A stretch of DNA of 64,000 nt from Streptomyces sp. WAC08241 (GTDB lineage Bacteria; Actinomycetota; Actinomycetes; Streptomycetales; Streptomycetaceae): positions 3,596,001 through 3,660,000 of the forward strand of contig CP042279.1 of the NCBI GenBank assembly GCA_007858575.1. Reading direction: 5' to 3'. Each line of letters begins with the position of its first letter. Position 1 is the first letter of the stretch. This document shows positions 18,661 to 29,300 of the stretch, piece by piece. Made by a program: the position numbers and the translations under genes. The notes below the pieces were generated by a model that was given only the letters and a program-made list of their open reading frames with translations, was not told the origin of the DNA and did no database searches.

Positions 18661-20310
18661 TGTCAATCGTTCGGCCCGTAGTCGGTGGTGACGTTGGGTG
18701 TCCGTCAGGGCAGGAGGATGCGGTGGCGGAGGAGGTCGAATCCGGCGCGTCCGTGCATCTGTCTCATGATCCTCTTGGTGCGGGTGTTGACGCCTTCGGT
18801 GCAGCCGTTGTGGTAGGGCAGGGTGAGGCCGGCGTCGACGGCGGGCCGGTCGAGTTCGAGGCCGTTGGTGAAGCTGTGCAGGTGGGGAAGTGCTGCGGCT
18901 CGGGCGGTGACGATCCACTCGGTGAGTTTCACGTCGTTGTCCTCGGCCGGTTTCAGCAGGGCGGCGAAGCCGCGTACGAGATCGGCGAGCGCGGCCATCT
19001 CCGGGCAGGCCCCGGCGATCTTCTCCAGCAGGGTCGTTTCCTTCGGTCGCAGATTCTCCGGGTCATTGAGCAGGAAGCGGCTGGCGTGGCGCGGGGTGGT
19101 ATCGGGACGGTCGCCTCGGCGCGGCCCTGGTTGAGGTAGCGGACCAGCAGGTTGGCGCTGCCGGCGTAGCCCAGCTCTCGTATCTCGCGCAGCAGGTGGG
19201 TGACCGGGACTGCGGGGTCGGCCTGGCGGCGGGTGCGGAGGTGGTCGCGGTAGGGGCCGTCGAGGGTCGGCCGGTAGGTGGGGGCGATGCGCAGGGCTTG
19301 GGGTTCGGGCATGCGGGCGTAGCGTTTGATGGTGCTCAGGGCCAGGTTCAGGCGGCGGGAGCAGTCGAGCAGGCCGATGCCCTGGCCGAGGAGAGCGTGG
19401 ATCTTGTTCCAGCGTTCGCGGGTGGTCTGCTCGCGTACTCCGCCCGGGCGGGGCGGGTTGATGGTGGCCCAGCAGCCCGCGTGGGCACGGACCTCGAGCT
19501 GGTCCTTGTCGCACAGGTTGCGCCAGAGGTGCCATCGGTCGCTGACCTGCACCGCGTCGGGCAGGGCACGGCGGATGGCCTCGGCGTAGGTGGCCGAGCC
19601 GTCCCGGCACACGACGACCTCGGCACCAGGATGTTCGCGCAGCCAGCACTCCAGGGTGGCCGCCTCGCGGTCGGGCAGGACCGCGACGCGCCTGCCGGTC
19701 TCGGTATCCGTGATGATCGTGGCGTAGCGGTGCCTGCGGCGCAGGGCGAAGTCGTCCACGCCGACCACCCGCGGGACCGCCTGCTGCGGCAGTGACAGGC
19801 GCCGCAGATGGCGCAGCGCGGTGCTGCGGGAAACGGGCACGGCCAACAGGCCGGCGAGGCGGGCGGTCGCCCGGCCGCATAACTCCCGCGCCACCTGGGA
19901 TATCTGGCCCGGCAAGCCGCACCGTGCGGCGCTGAAGACGCTCCAGCAGCCCGGGAACCTGCTCACGGGAAGTCTGCCGTCAACAGCCCAGAACCGGGCA
20001 GACCAGCCGCCGTACACGCAGGCGCACAATGACCTGGCGACCGTCGACCGGCACGTCCGTCACCGTCCGGCCGTGGTATCCGTGCACCTTCGCCGTCGGC
20101 GTCCCGCACACCGGACACGGCACCCCCACCTCCCGGGTGCGGGCCGTGACCACCACCGCGTCACCGCCGTCCGCCACATCCTCGATAACCAGCACCGACA
20201 GGCCGGAAAACACAATCTCCGTAAGGGAGTTGCCATCCATCACAGGAGCATGATCGCGGGCGGCCACTCGGCGCCACCACCGACTACGGGCCAGAGCCGA
20301 ACGATTGACA
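18661..20310 (-). mobile_element. ISL3-family insertion sequence, 1.65 kb
   Basis: Ends are defined by inverted repeats starting TGTCAATCGTTCGGC at 18661 and, on the other strand, at 20310. Both continue into CCGTAGTCGGTGGTG; the right copy carries 6 extra bases (TCTGGC) inside. No convincing 8-bp target duplication is seen. The element contains one minus-strand transposase. Confidence 0.85.
18705..20240 (-). CDS. ISL3-family transposase (frame breaks)
   Basis: About 510 residues when bridged. The N-terminal zinc-finger region has CPVCGTPTAKVHGYHG, then a basic block and, after a shift near 19990, GQISQVARELCGR. The core contains VVGVDDFALRRRHRYATII (first catalytic Asp), VSDRWHLWRNL (second Asp) and CTEGVNTRTKRIMRQMHGRAG (Glu), the ISL3 signatures. 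A second shift lies near 19110. The start is the ATG at 20240. If the shifts are sequencing errors the element may be functional. Confidence 0.85.
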
Positions 20311-21361
20311 GTCCGCTCCGTCGTCGTGCATGACACCCGGGTGACGGCCGCGCAGGAGTACGTCAACGGCGTCATCGGCGCTCCCACCGACGATGCCACC
20401 GCCGCACGGCAGGCTCTGACAGACTTGCGCACGATGGCCCTGCGGTTCGGGCGGGTGGAACGCCTGGGGACGCCCACCCCGCGATACGCCCATGGTTAAG
20501 GAAGTTCGTCGCGAGGCGAAGCGGACCGCCCCGGGTACACCTAAGGGGTATGAGCTCCCTTCGGCCCGCTCCTGATGGCGGCCGCTATCCTCATGGTCAC
20601 ATCGGTCGCCCCTGCATCCGTTCCGGGTCCCGCGTCGTCGGCCGACGGACCGCAACAGCCCGAGCGGGCCTTCGCTTCGACAGCGCCGACTGGGTGACAG
20701 CCAGTCTCCGCTTTGAAGAGGTGGTCCGCCGCACAATCGGTTTCCGAACCTACGAGGTCATCCAGCGCAAACCCCACCGCCCCGGGCCGTGAGCCCTATG
20801 TCTTCGCGCACGAGGCCGCCCAGGACGTCTGCGGGCGCTGACGACTTCAGCCGATGAAGGGACCTTCGTGGGCCTGCTTACAAAATGGCTGAAAGCGCAG
20901 ACCGGATCGGTGTCGGCCAAGTGGCTGAAAACACACCGCCCACCTTCCTGGAAGGTACCGCCATCACCGCACGTCAGAGCCCATGACAGCCCCTCGCTGC
21001 TTCATCAGGCAAGCACGATGTACGGAGCCAGCATTACGGAACGGCTTTCGCTGGCCCATTGACCGTCTGCAGAACCACCCGGTGCAGAATGCCCAGGAGG
21101 TGGTCTTGCATCTGATGGCATGCCACCCCAGGCACGACTTTATCGCTGTGCGGCCCCGAACCTGCAGCTGCGATGCACCACGCTCTGCGGAATACCCGCC
21201 AGCACTTCAGACGTGGCCCGCCGCGTTCGACGGTCGCTTGGGCCCGTGAGAGCGCACGTTGACCTTGCGCTGAGCGGAGCCCAGATCACTGCCGGACGCT
21301 AGAACCTGCACCACATCGTGGACGCCGAAATCCGATGATGCGGTATCCGTCGCAAAACTCA
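20311..21361. other. One-kilobase gap without a supported gene
   Basis: Short open frames occur (for example 20305-20499, 64 codons beginning inside the IS end, and 20550-20792), but none shows a recognisable family, a good RBS or the sharp third-position GC of the neighbours. A stretch near 20570 reads like a signal peptide (AAAILMVTSVAPASVPGPASSA) before a stop, possibly a secreted-protein remnant. A short direct repeat AARTGGCTGAAA occurs at about 20884 and 20920. It is probably a decayed sequence. Confidence 0.5.
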
Positions 21362-22159
21362 TCATCCACCAACGCCGACAAGGACGTCTGCATTGTGCGC
21401 ACCGAGGGACGGATCATGTGTCAGCACAGCGTGATGCAGGCGCTGGAGCCTGGGCGCGGGCTCAATACCGAGTTCCACAACTAGATTGCGCCGAATCCGA
21501 TCGAATACAGATAGCGCCTCCGCTGTCCGGCCACCGCGATAAAGAGCGAGCATCAAATACCCGTGCAGATTTTCCCAAGTTGGCCGGTCGTCGACGAGGG
21601 AGTAGAGCTCGCCGACAATCTTCTGGTGATTGCCGAGCTTCAGTTCGATTTCGAATCTCTGTTCTTGCGCGAAGGATAGCCGCTCATCAAGTTGCCGCCC
21701 AATTGATTCGAAAACGGGGAGATCGCGAAGGTCCTCAAGGGCTCGGCCCCGCCATAGCGAAATGGCACGCCCCAAAATTTGTGACGCCTTTTCCTGACAG
21801 CCCCTCTGCCGCAGTTCGGCAGCCGTGGTGAGCAGGACGTCCAACTCGCTGACGTCCAATACGCATTCACCGAGATTGAGGCGGTAGCCAGGCGGCTGGG
21901 TGGCGATCACCGAGGAGGCGTCCAGCCCCAAACCATCTAGGTGCTTACGCAGTTTTGAGACATAAACATGCAGCGCGGTTGATGCGGTACGGGGTGGGGC
22001 GCCCGACCAAATGGCTTCAGTGAGCCTGCTGGAGGAGACCGTCTCGCCGCGGTACACGCAGAGATAGGCGAGAAGGGATCGCAGCTTCAAAGCTCTCGGA
22101 GTCGCCCGACAGCCTTCCACTGTCTCGATCTCGACAGGACCAAGAACCCGGAACTTCAT
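21362..22159 (-). CDS. SARP-family transcriptional activator
   Basis: Streptomyces antibiotic regulatory protein, 265 residues. The N-terminal OmpR-like winged helix is MKFRVLGPVEIET to GYRLNLG (the conserved TALHVYVSKLRKHL and TQPPGYRL motifs are present), followed by the bacterial transcriptional activation domain with VLDVSELDVLLTTAAEL, RPTWENLHGYLMLALYRGGRTAEALSVF and the ending ELGIEPAPRLQRLH. It is small-SARP length, lacking ATPase or TPR modules. The ATG at 22159 has GGTGGGGGA just upstream; a GTG at 22168 is an alternative. No frame break is seen. It probably switches on the adjoining biosynthetic genes. Confidence 0.93.
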   Translation of the reverse strand: MKFRVLGPVEIETVEGCRATPRALKLRSLLAYLCVYRGETVSSSRLTEAIWSGAPPRTASTALHVYVSKLRKHLDGLGLDASSVIATQPPGYRLNLGECVLDVSELDVLLTTAAELRQRGCQEKASQILGRAISLWRGRALEDLRDLPVFESIGRQLDERLSFAQEQRFEIELKLGNHQKIVGELYSLVDDRPTWENLHGYLMLALYRGGRTAEALSVFDRIRRNLVVELGIEPAPRLQRLHHAVLTHDPSLGAHNADVLVGVGG

Positions 22160-22234
22160 ATCCCCCACCTAGCCTAATCCGATACAGCGGCCAGCAGGGA
22201 GGGGCACTCGCCTCCCCTCAGGCCAGCTGACGCG

Positions 22235-22263
22235 ATCATGACCTAAGCCTGGATGCCAGTCAA
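22235..22263 (-). promoter_or_regulatory. Candidate promoter of the SARP gene
   Basis: On the minus strand TTGACT (22263-22258) is followed after 17 bp by CATGAT (22240-22235), a fair -35/-10 pair for the vegetative sigma factor. It would give a leader of roughly 70 nt before the SARP start. Confidence 0.5.
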
Positions 22264-22289
22264 CACTCCTCTGAACAGGCAAGGATGAT

Positions 22290-22308
22290 TTGAGGTTAAC
22301 TTGAGGTT
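22290..22308. promoter_or_regulatory. Candidate SARP-binding direct repeats
   Basis: Two perfect copies of TTGAGGTT begin at 22290 and 22301, exactly 11 bp apart, one helical turn. That is the spacing of SARP operator repeats. They sit about 130 bp upstream of the SARP gene, 27 bp upstream of its candidate -35 box, in an unusually AT-rich stretch. Autoregulation is inferred. Confidence 0.55.
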
Positions 22309-22618
22309 CTCAATCGCGGGGCTCCCTGAATCGAGATAGGTACCATTGATCCGAAATGGCATTGGTCCGAAATAGTGGGCATTCTGGGTCCTTGAGTGCC
22401 GAGCGAGTGAACTAGCCTGGGACATACGGCAGTTGTTGCTGTCGACGCAAGGATCCTTCGACCGGAAGGGGTGACTGCGTCATTATCGGGACAGAGCTGG
22501 AGTGTCCCCGATATTCCGGCACTTGGTCACTGGATGCCCGCCATTCACCGGAAGCGATCTGGGGCGAAAGCCGAAAGAAGTACCCCTAAACGCAATATTA
22601 TGGACGTCGCACGCCGAA

Positions 22619-23097
22619 CCTTTCAGCGGGCCACCGATCGGGCGATGCCCTGGGTGCCCGCGACGCACAGGGCTCCCGTGCCGTTGGCTGAGGTGTTCGA
22701 AGTCTCAACCTGACGGTCCAGGAGCCCTGTTGGTTCCCCATCCTGCCGCACTCGACCTACCTCACGCCCTGGTCGAGTGGGTCATGATGCTCATCGTTAC
22801 CCGCGAGGGTGACCGACGGTGTGAGCTCGTGCTGTACCAGCGCGCACTCGTCGCTCTGGCGTCTTACACGGGCGCCGGCGCCTGGGGTCACCACTGGCCA
22901 CAAACCGCCACCAGACGGAGAGCTCACCCCAACCCAGCACACTGTCAACCAGGCCCTTGCCCAAGCCAGGACTGCGGTCCACCACGCCATGGCACGGCTG
23001 AAGTGCTGGCAGATCTTCCGCCGAACCCGCATAAGCCCCAACCTCATGACCGTCATCGCCAAAGCCGTCCTCACCCTGGAGAGACAATGCCGAAAGA
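22619..23097 (+). mobile_element. Internally deleted copy of the IS5-type element
   Basis: The left end TTTCAGCGGGCCACCGATCGGG and following sequence match the start of the 17309 element, through CCTGTTGGTTCCC and [18 protein letters not shown] DNA. Near 22862 it jumps straight to the C-terminal part (TGAGAWGHHW, then MARLKCWQIFRRTRISPN). Roughly 400 bp including most of the catalytic core is missing. It ends GACAATGCCGAAAG, resembling the right inverted repeat. It has the same orientation as the fuller copy and cannot make transposase. Confidence 0.8.
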
Positions 23098-23378
23098 CGC
23101 TCGCTTCTCGCCGGAACCGTTCCCTCACGGACAGCGCTCACAGCCTGGGTATCCACCTGGATACCCAGCGCAAATGGGTCGCGATGGCAAGGGGCCCGCG
23201 CCCAGTCCGCGGGGCGCCAGCATGACCCTTGACGAATAGAAAAGATCAATCGCTTACGGCGCGCGGACCATGCGGGAGCGTGAGGTCGTAGGGATAGTGC
23301 AACAATATCTCTATTTCGTGACGCTGGCGCCGATGGGCGCGGCTCAGCACCTGCCGCCCGCAGCCAATTGCGCGGAAA
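23098..23378. other. Short gap after the deleted IS copy
   Basis: No gene supported. A perfect palindrome-like pair (GGGTATCCACC/TGGATACCC, 23147-23169) is present, and the part from 23230 is comparatively AT-rich. It may hold the 3' untranslated end of the acyltransferase transcript. Confidence 0.4.
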
Positions 23379-24061
23379 TCACATTCCAGCAGTTTGCCGG
23401 CTCTTCACGGTTGCCGCGTAGACGTGGACATACTCCTGGCCGGTCAGAGCGGCAATCTCCTGCATGATCCGGTCAGTCACAGTCCTCCTGACCCGGCGCT
23501 CAGCCTCCTTCCCGACGTGTTCGTCGAAGGTTATCGGGGCGCCGAAGTGCACGTCGAACCGAGCCACATAGAGCCGCTTCGCCCCTACGGGATGCACCCG
23601 CTCGGTTCCGCTCACCCCACACGGGATGACTGGTACTCCGCTGCGTAGCGCGAGCCACGCGGTGCCCGTATTGCCCTTGTAAAGGCGGCCGTCGGGCGAA
23701 CGCGTGCCCTCGACGTGGATGCCGACGGCGTCACCCTCGCGCAACACACGCAGCGACGTCTCCAGCCCGGCCATCATCCCCGAGCCGTTCGCGCTATCGA
23801 CGGAGATCATCCCCACGGCACGAAAGAACAGGCCCTGGAACCAGCCCTTCAGGCCTGGAATCGTCAACCATCCCTGCTTGCCGACAAAGTACAGCGGGCG
23901 GGGGTCAGCAGCGCGATGAAGATGGAGTCGAAGAATGAAAGATGGTTCGCCGCGATGATGAAAGGTCCGGCATTCGGTATGTTCTCGACCCCAAATACTC
24001 GCGGTCGCAAAATAACCTTGAGCGGCACAAGAAGAAGCCGCCTCGTGAGCATTCGGAGCAT
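23379..24061 (-). CDS. PlsC-like acyltransferase (frame break)
   Basis: Membrane-associated acyltransferase of the lysophosphatidate family, transferring an acyl chain from acyl-ACP/CoA to a hydroxyl. Seen: the catalytic NHLSFFDS (HX4D), the substrate-binding HVEGTRSPDGRLYKGNTG (EGTR), and GVPVIPCGVSG. An N-terminal hydrophobic helix precedes the active site. The frame changes near 23898. The ATG is at 24061; a divergent ACP gene starts 200 bp away across a shared control region. Its presence beside PKS/FAS-type genes suggests the pathway acylates a glycerol-like or other alcohol acceptor, which is inference. Confidence 0.85.
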
Positions 24062-24163
24062 TCACAGATCCTTATCTGACTCGAACTTCCGACGGTAAGT
24101 CTAGGAGTCACCTCGGTCGCACGCAAGGACGATTAAGGGGCGCGCCAGCGATACGAAAGGGAT

Positions 24164-24219
24164 GTTTAGGCACCGCTAAAGCGCGGCTTTAGCGCGAGAT
24201 AACACCTTCATTGTTAAAC
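24164..24219. promoter_or_regulatory. Shared control region with a perfect 21-bp palindrome
   Basis: CGCTAAAGC (24174-24182), GCG, GCTTTAGCG (24186-24194) form a perfect 9-3-9 inverted repeat between the divergent acyltransferase and ACP genes. It is flanked by GTTTAGG (24164-24170) and GTTAAAC (24213-24219). The same short motifs recur in the other divergent promoter at 40254-40343, pointing to a common regulator. Confidence 0.6.
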
Positions 24220-24262
24220 TCCACCACGTTTGTCTCCGTACGCAAAGAAAGACGAGGATGTC

Positions 24263-24508
24263 GTGTCCCGACCTATCAACCTTGCTGCCGTCCGTGCGTT
24301 CGTCGAGCGGGAACTCGTCGACTTCGGCGCTGAACCCGGCACGATCTCGGACGAAGCCAGGCTGGAGGAGTTGGACATCGACTCCCTGGGCGTCGTGGAA
24401 CTCACCGCGTCCATCAAGCACGAGTACGCCGTGGACGTCCCGCTGGAAGTGCTGACCAAGAACCTCACGGTCGCGGAGGTCGTCGACCTGATCCGCACGG
24501 TAGCCTGA
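24263..24508 (+). CDS. Stand-alone acyl carrier protein
   Basis: 81 residues with the phosphopantetheine attachment motif LEELDIDSLGVVEL (Ser near residue 38) and an acidic four-helix pattern. The GTG at 24263 follows GACGAGGA, a good RBS; the frame opens earlier at 24230 without one. It is the only gene in its direction here and is closed at once by a strong hairpin. A likely partner is the divergent PlsC-like enzyme or the AT-less ketosynthase encoded tail-to-tail downstream. Confidence 0.9.
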   Translation: MSRPINLAAVRAFVERELVDFGAEPGTISDEARLEELDIDSLGVVELTASIKHEYAVDVPLEVLTKNLTVAEVVDLIRTVA

Positions 24509-24509
24509 T

Positions 24510-24535
24510 CGTGCGGGCGCCGGGGCGCCCGCACG
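24510..24535. terminator. Bidirectional terminator after the ACP gene
   Basis: A perfect 11-bp stem, CGTGCGGGCGC (24510-24520) with its complement 24525-24535, loop CGGG, starting 2 bp after the ACP stop. It lies between convergent genes and can serve both. Confidence 0.8.
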
Positions 24536-24636
24536 ACATCCAGCTGCCGGTTTCCGGGACTGCGGCACTCGTCGCACTCAGGGGTTCGACCCGGGCACCC
24601 GTACGGGGGGAACCGCTTTCGTGTATGGCACCCGCC

Positions 24637-26310
24637 CTACGCCGTGGGAGCGTGGCGTCGTCGCTCCCACGGGTAGGCCGGCAGGTCCAGTACACGGCGG
24701 GGCAGGTCCGTGAAGCCCGGGGCACGGTGGGCCGGGAGCTCGGCGACCGTCGAGGGCACGGCGTCCCCGGCAAGAGACCGCAGCAACGCCGCGGCCTCGG
24801 TCCGATCGCCCGCGGTGATCCGCACGGCGGTGGCCAGAGGGGCGCGGCCATGGGTCAGGGTGTAGGCGAACGCGGGGTAGTCCTCATCCTTAACCGAGGC
24901 GAGCCGGTCGGCCAGCAGCGCCGCCCACGTCCGCAAGGCCTCCGGAGTCCGCGCCGACACCTCGAATCCGCTCACCGGTGCCACGGGCTCGGCGGGCGCC
25001 TCCGGCTCGGGTGAAGCGCCGACCACGACATGGGCGTTGGTCCCGCTCATGCCGAACGAGCTCACTCCCGCATACTCCCCGCCGCCTGCCACGGCTCCAG
25101 CGCCGTGGGGACCCGGAAGCCGGTTCCCGCGAAGTCAATCCGCGGGTTGAGCGCGGTGAAGTGCGCCACCGGCGGCACTGCCCGGTGGCGCAGGCTCAGT
25201 ACCGCCTTGAGCAGTCCGAGCACCCCCGCCGCCGACTCGGTGTGACCGAGGTTCGCCTTGGCGGACCCCAGCAGCACCATCGCCCCCGAGTTGGCCCGTC
25301 CCAGCGCCTCGGCCAGCGCCTCCATCTCGATCGGATCGCCCAGCGAGGTGCCGGTGCCGTGTGCCTCCACCAGGCCGATGTCCGCCGGTTCCAGCCCCGC
25401 GTCGGCCAGCGCGGCACGGATCAGCCGGGCCTGCGCCAGCACGTTCGGTGCCGTGAAACCCGACGAGCGCCCGTCGTGGTTGACGGCCGAACCGTGCAGG
25501 ACGGCGTGTACCCGGTCCCCGTCCCGTAGCGCGTCGGACAGCCGCTTGAGGACCACGATCCCGCAACCCTCCGAACGTGTGAAGCCGTTGGCCCGCGCGT
25601 CGAACGGCCGGCACAGCCCGTCCGGCGACAACGCCCCGGTACGCGCCGCCAGTTCGGTGGCCAGCGGCGACAGCACCAGGTTGACCCCGCCCGCCACCGC
25701 GACGTCGCACTCGCCCGTGCGCAGCGCCTGCCGCGCCAGGTGCACCGTGACCAGCGATGACGAACACGCCGTGTCCACCGCCAGTGCCGGGCCCGCCAGA
25801 CCCAGGGTGTGCGCGAGCCGGCCGGCCGCGGACCAGTGGCCGTTGCCGGTGGCCCAGTACGAGTCCGGACCCTCGCGCATCCACTCCCGGTAGTCCTGCC
25901 CCGTAATCCCCACGTACAGGCCAGTACGCTCGCCCGCGGCGCCGCGGGCCGGGATGCCCGCGTCGTCCAGGGCCTCCCACGCCACCTCGAGCAGCAACCG
26001 GTGCTGCGGGTCCATGGCGCGCGCCTCGCGCGGGCGATCCCGAAGAACGGGGCGTCGAACCCCAGGACGTCGTCGAGGAACCCTCCCCGGTGCGGCACGG
26101 CGTCCCAGGCCTCCCCGAACGGTCCGCGCGCTCCGCGGGCAGCGGACCCACCGCGTCCCCGCCCTCGGCCAGCAGCCGCCAGTAGCCGTCCAGGTCACGG
26201 ACGCCTCCGGGGGCGCGCAGCCCGGCCCCGACGACCGCCACGGGCTCGGCGCCCCGCAGGGCTGCCAGCTCCGCGCGCAGCGCGCGGATCGTCTCCATGG
26301 CCCGCGTCAT
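24637..26310 (-). CDS. AT-less type I ketosynthase protein (frame breaks)
   Basis: A single-KS PKS protein, about 555 residues. A short coiled N-terminus (MTRAMETIRALRAELAALRG) looks like a docking helix. The KS is complete: VDTACSSSLVTVHLA (Cys), EAHGTGTSLGDPIE and AKANLGHTESAAG (both His), GMSGTNAHVVV. After it comes the KS-to-AT linker fold and at once the post-AT motif LPAYPWERRRH; no AT, reductive or ACP domain is present. The frame changes near 26125, 26020 and 25085. It lies 43 bp after the six-domain PKS and probably performs one condensation using a trans-acting AT and ACP. Confidence 0.85.
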
Positions 26311-26353
26311 GGGGTCACCCGGGCGGGCACCCCGCCCTCCTGAGGCTGTGACA

Positions 26354-29300
26354 TCACGCCTCCCCTTCCGTGAGTCGCTCCGCCAGGGCCCCGGCCAGGG
26401 CCGCAGGCTGCCGTACGTCCACAACAGCGTCGGTGACAGCGCCAGTCCGAGATCGGCCTCAAGCCGGTTGCGCAGCTCCAGGCTCATCAGGGAGTCCAAG
26501 CCCAGGGACTTGAACGGCGTCTCCCGGTCTATGGACTCCGCCGGGATCCGCAGCACGCGCCCTGCCAGCTCCCGTACCCGCTCCTCGACCAGCTCGGTAC
26601 GGCGCTCCGGCGCGCAGTCCGCGAGCCGCTGCCGTACGTCGCCCGCCCCGCCCCGGCGTCCTGTGCCGACCCGCGCAGCGCCGACCAGCTGGGCCGGCCC
26701 GCCGCGTCCGGGTACGTCTCGAACCAGCGGCGCGTGTCCAACTCCACGTAGCCGACGACCACCTCACCGGCGGTCAGGAAGTCCTCCAGAGCCCGCCACG
26801 CCTCGGCTGCCTCGAAGCCGCCCATGCCGCGGTCCGCGAGCCGGTCACCGCGCCCGGCCGAGCGGGCCGCCAGACCGATGTGCTCGAACGTGCCCCACTG
26901 GACGCTGAGCGCGGGCGTCCCGCGCTGCGCCGGGCCTCGGCCAGCGCGTCGAGGTACGTGTTGGCCGCCGCGTACGCCGCTTGGCCCACGTTCCCGACCA
27001 GACCGGCCGCCGACGAGAACAGCACGAACAGGTCGAGCGGGTCGTCGGCGGTCAGCTGGTCCAGGTGCGCCGCACCGTCGACCTTCGGCGCCAGCACCTC
27101 GGCCACCCCGGCCGGGTCTAGGGTGCGCACGACCGCATCGCGCAGCACCCCGGCGGCATGGAACACGCCGCGCAGGGGAGGGAGTTCGGCCCGAATCGTG
27201 GCTAGCGCCAGATCCAGCGACAGGGTGTCCGCGACGTCCGCGTGCACCACCGCGACCCGGACCCCGGCGGCCCGCAGCTCCTCGATACGGGCCGTCACGT
27301 CCCGGCTCGGCGCCGAACGGCCCAGCAGCGCGAGCGAACCCGCCCCGCGCTCCGCCAGGTGCTCGGCCAGCGACAGGCCCAGGTCGCCCAGGCCACCGGT
27401 GACCAGGTAGGTGCCGTCGGCGCGGAACCGGCCGTGCGGCAGCGGATCCGCCACCACCCGCCGCACCTCGTGCGGCGCCTGCAGCACGAACTTGCCGATG
27501 TGGTCTCCGTGCGACAGGGCGCGCAGCGCCTCCGCCGCGTCGGCGAACCCGTACGGGGTGACCGGCAGCGCCGCCAGCCGGCCCGCCTCGACCTCGTCCC
27601 ACACCGCGCGGAACAGCCGCGCGAACCGCTCGGGCCGGCGCATCACCAAGCCCTCGAGGTCAACCGCCGCGAAGCTGACGCCCTTGCGGAACGGGGCCAG
27701 GCCCAGCGTGCGCTCCCCATAGATGTCCTTCTTGCCGACCTCGACGAACCGGCCGTCCTCGGCCAGCACCTCCAGGCCGCGCGGGATCGCCGCCCCCGTC
27801 AGGGAGTTGAGCACGACGTCGACGCCGCGACCGCCGGTGTGCTCCAGGACCGCGTCCGCCCACGACAGGTCCCGCGAGTCGAAGACGTGCGCGATGCCCA
27901 TGTCCCGCAGGTAGGCCCGCTTGGCGACGCTGCCCGCCGTCGCGATCACCTCGGCGCCGAGCAGCCGCGCCACCTGGACGGCGGCCAGGCCCAGCCCGCC
28001 CGCGGCGGAGTGCACCAGCACCGTCTCGCCCGGCTCAAGCCGGGCCAGGTCGCGCAGCGCGTACCAGGCCGTCGCCGCGACCAGCGGCAGCGCGGCCGCG
28101 TCCTGCTGCGTCATGGCCGAGGGCACCGGCCGTACGTGGTCCGCACGCACCGTCAGATGGGAGACGATCGCACCGAACTTGCAGGCCACCACCCGGTCGC
28201 CGATCCGGAACCCCGAGGTGTCCGGGCCGACGGCGACGACGCGCCCGGCGCAGTCCCCGCCGAGCAGCTCCTGCCCGCCCGAGGCGTCCGGGTAGGTGCC
28301 GACGGCCTTCATGACGTCGATGAAGTTCAGCGAGGCCGCGTCCACCTCGATCTCCACCTCGCCGGGCCCAGGTGCGCGGCGTACGAGCGGCAGGTAGCGC
28401 AGCGACTCCCACAGGCCCGGGCGCGGCCCCGGGTGCAGCCGGAACGGCTGACGCGGCGCGTACGGCGGTGCCGCGGCCGCGGCGTCGGACGGCTGCCCGC
28501 CGCGCTCCAGCCGTCCGACCAGGCGCCGACCGTCCCGAAGCAGGACCTGGTCCTCCCGCTCGGCAGCGAGCAGTTCGCGGCGGACCTCGGCCGGCCAGCC
28601 GGACTCTCGCGCGGTGTCCACCAGCCGGGACGCCAGGGCGGGGTGCTCGCCCTGGAGCACCCGGACGAAGCCCCAGTACAGGGCGGCACCCGGATCGGGT
28701 GCTTCGTCCGGCCCAGCCCCCAGGGCCCGCATGGTGAGCACCGTCAGCCGGGGGCTCGGGGCCGATCCACGCAGGCGCTCGCCAGCGCGCCCAGCGCCAG
28801 CAGGCCGGCACGCTGCTCGGCCTCGGCACCCGCCCGGGCGCCCTCGTCCCCCTCGACGGCCGCCCCGGGTCGGCCGGGGGTCCCGGCCGGAGCCACGAAC
28901 ACGACCTCGGCGACGTCCCGCCCGTCCAGCACCCCCGCCCACGCGGCGCGGTCCCCGGCCGCGTCCGGCGGCAGCGTCTGCGCCTCCGCGCCCAGCTCCC
29001 GGGCCAGTTCCGCGACGGCGCCGGCGGCCGACCGGGGCCCACCACCCGCCACGCACCGTGCGCCTCGCCCGCGGCACCGTGCTCCCGCTCGTGGAACGCG
29101 AATCGGTGCACCCGCGCCGCGCCCGCCCCGGGCTCCTCGCCCAGGGCCAGGGCCGCAGCTCCAGCCCGACCACCTGCGCCACCGGCTGCCGCTCGGGCCC
29201 GTACAGCGAGAGGTCGAACCGGTCGTCGGCGCGCCGCACCGCGTGCACCCACAGCTCGGTGACGCCCGCCGGCCGGCCCGGCAGCAGGTGCAGCCGCTCC

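Noticed and set aside
20305..20792. Short ORFs after the ISL3 element
   Set aside because: Begin within the IS terminal repeat or lack RBS and family support; left as a gene-poor gap.
22471..22713. 80-codon ORF starting MTASLSGQSW
   Set aside because: Runs into the left end of the deleted IS copy, with no coding bias or recognisable motif.
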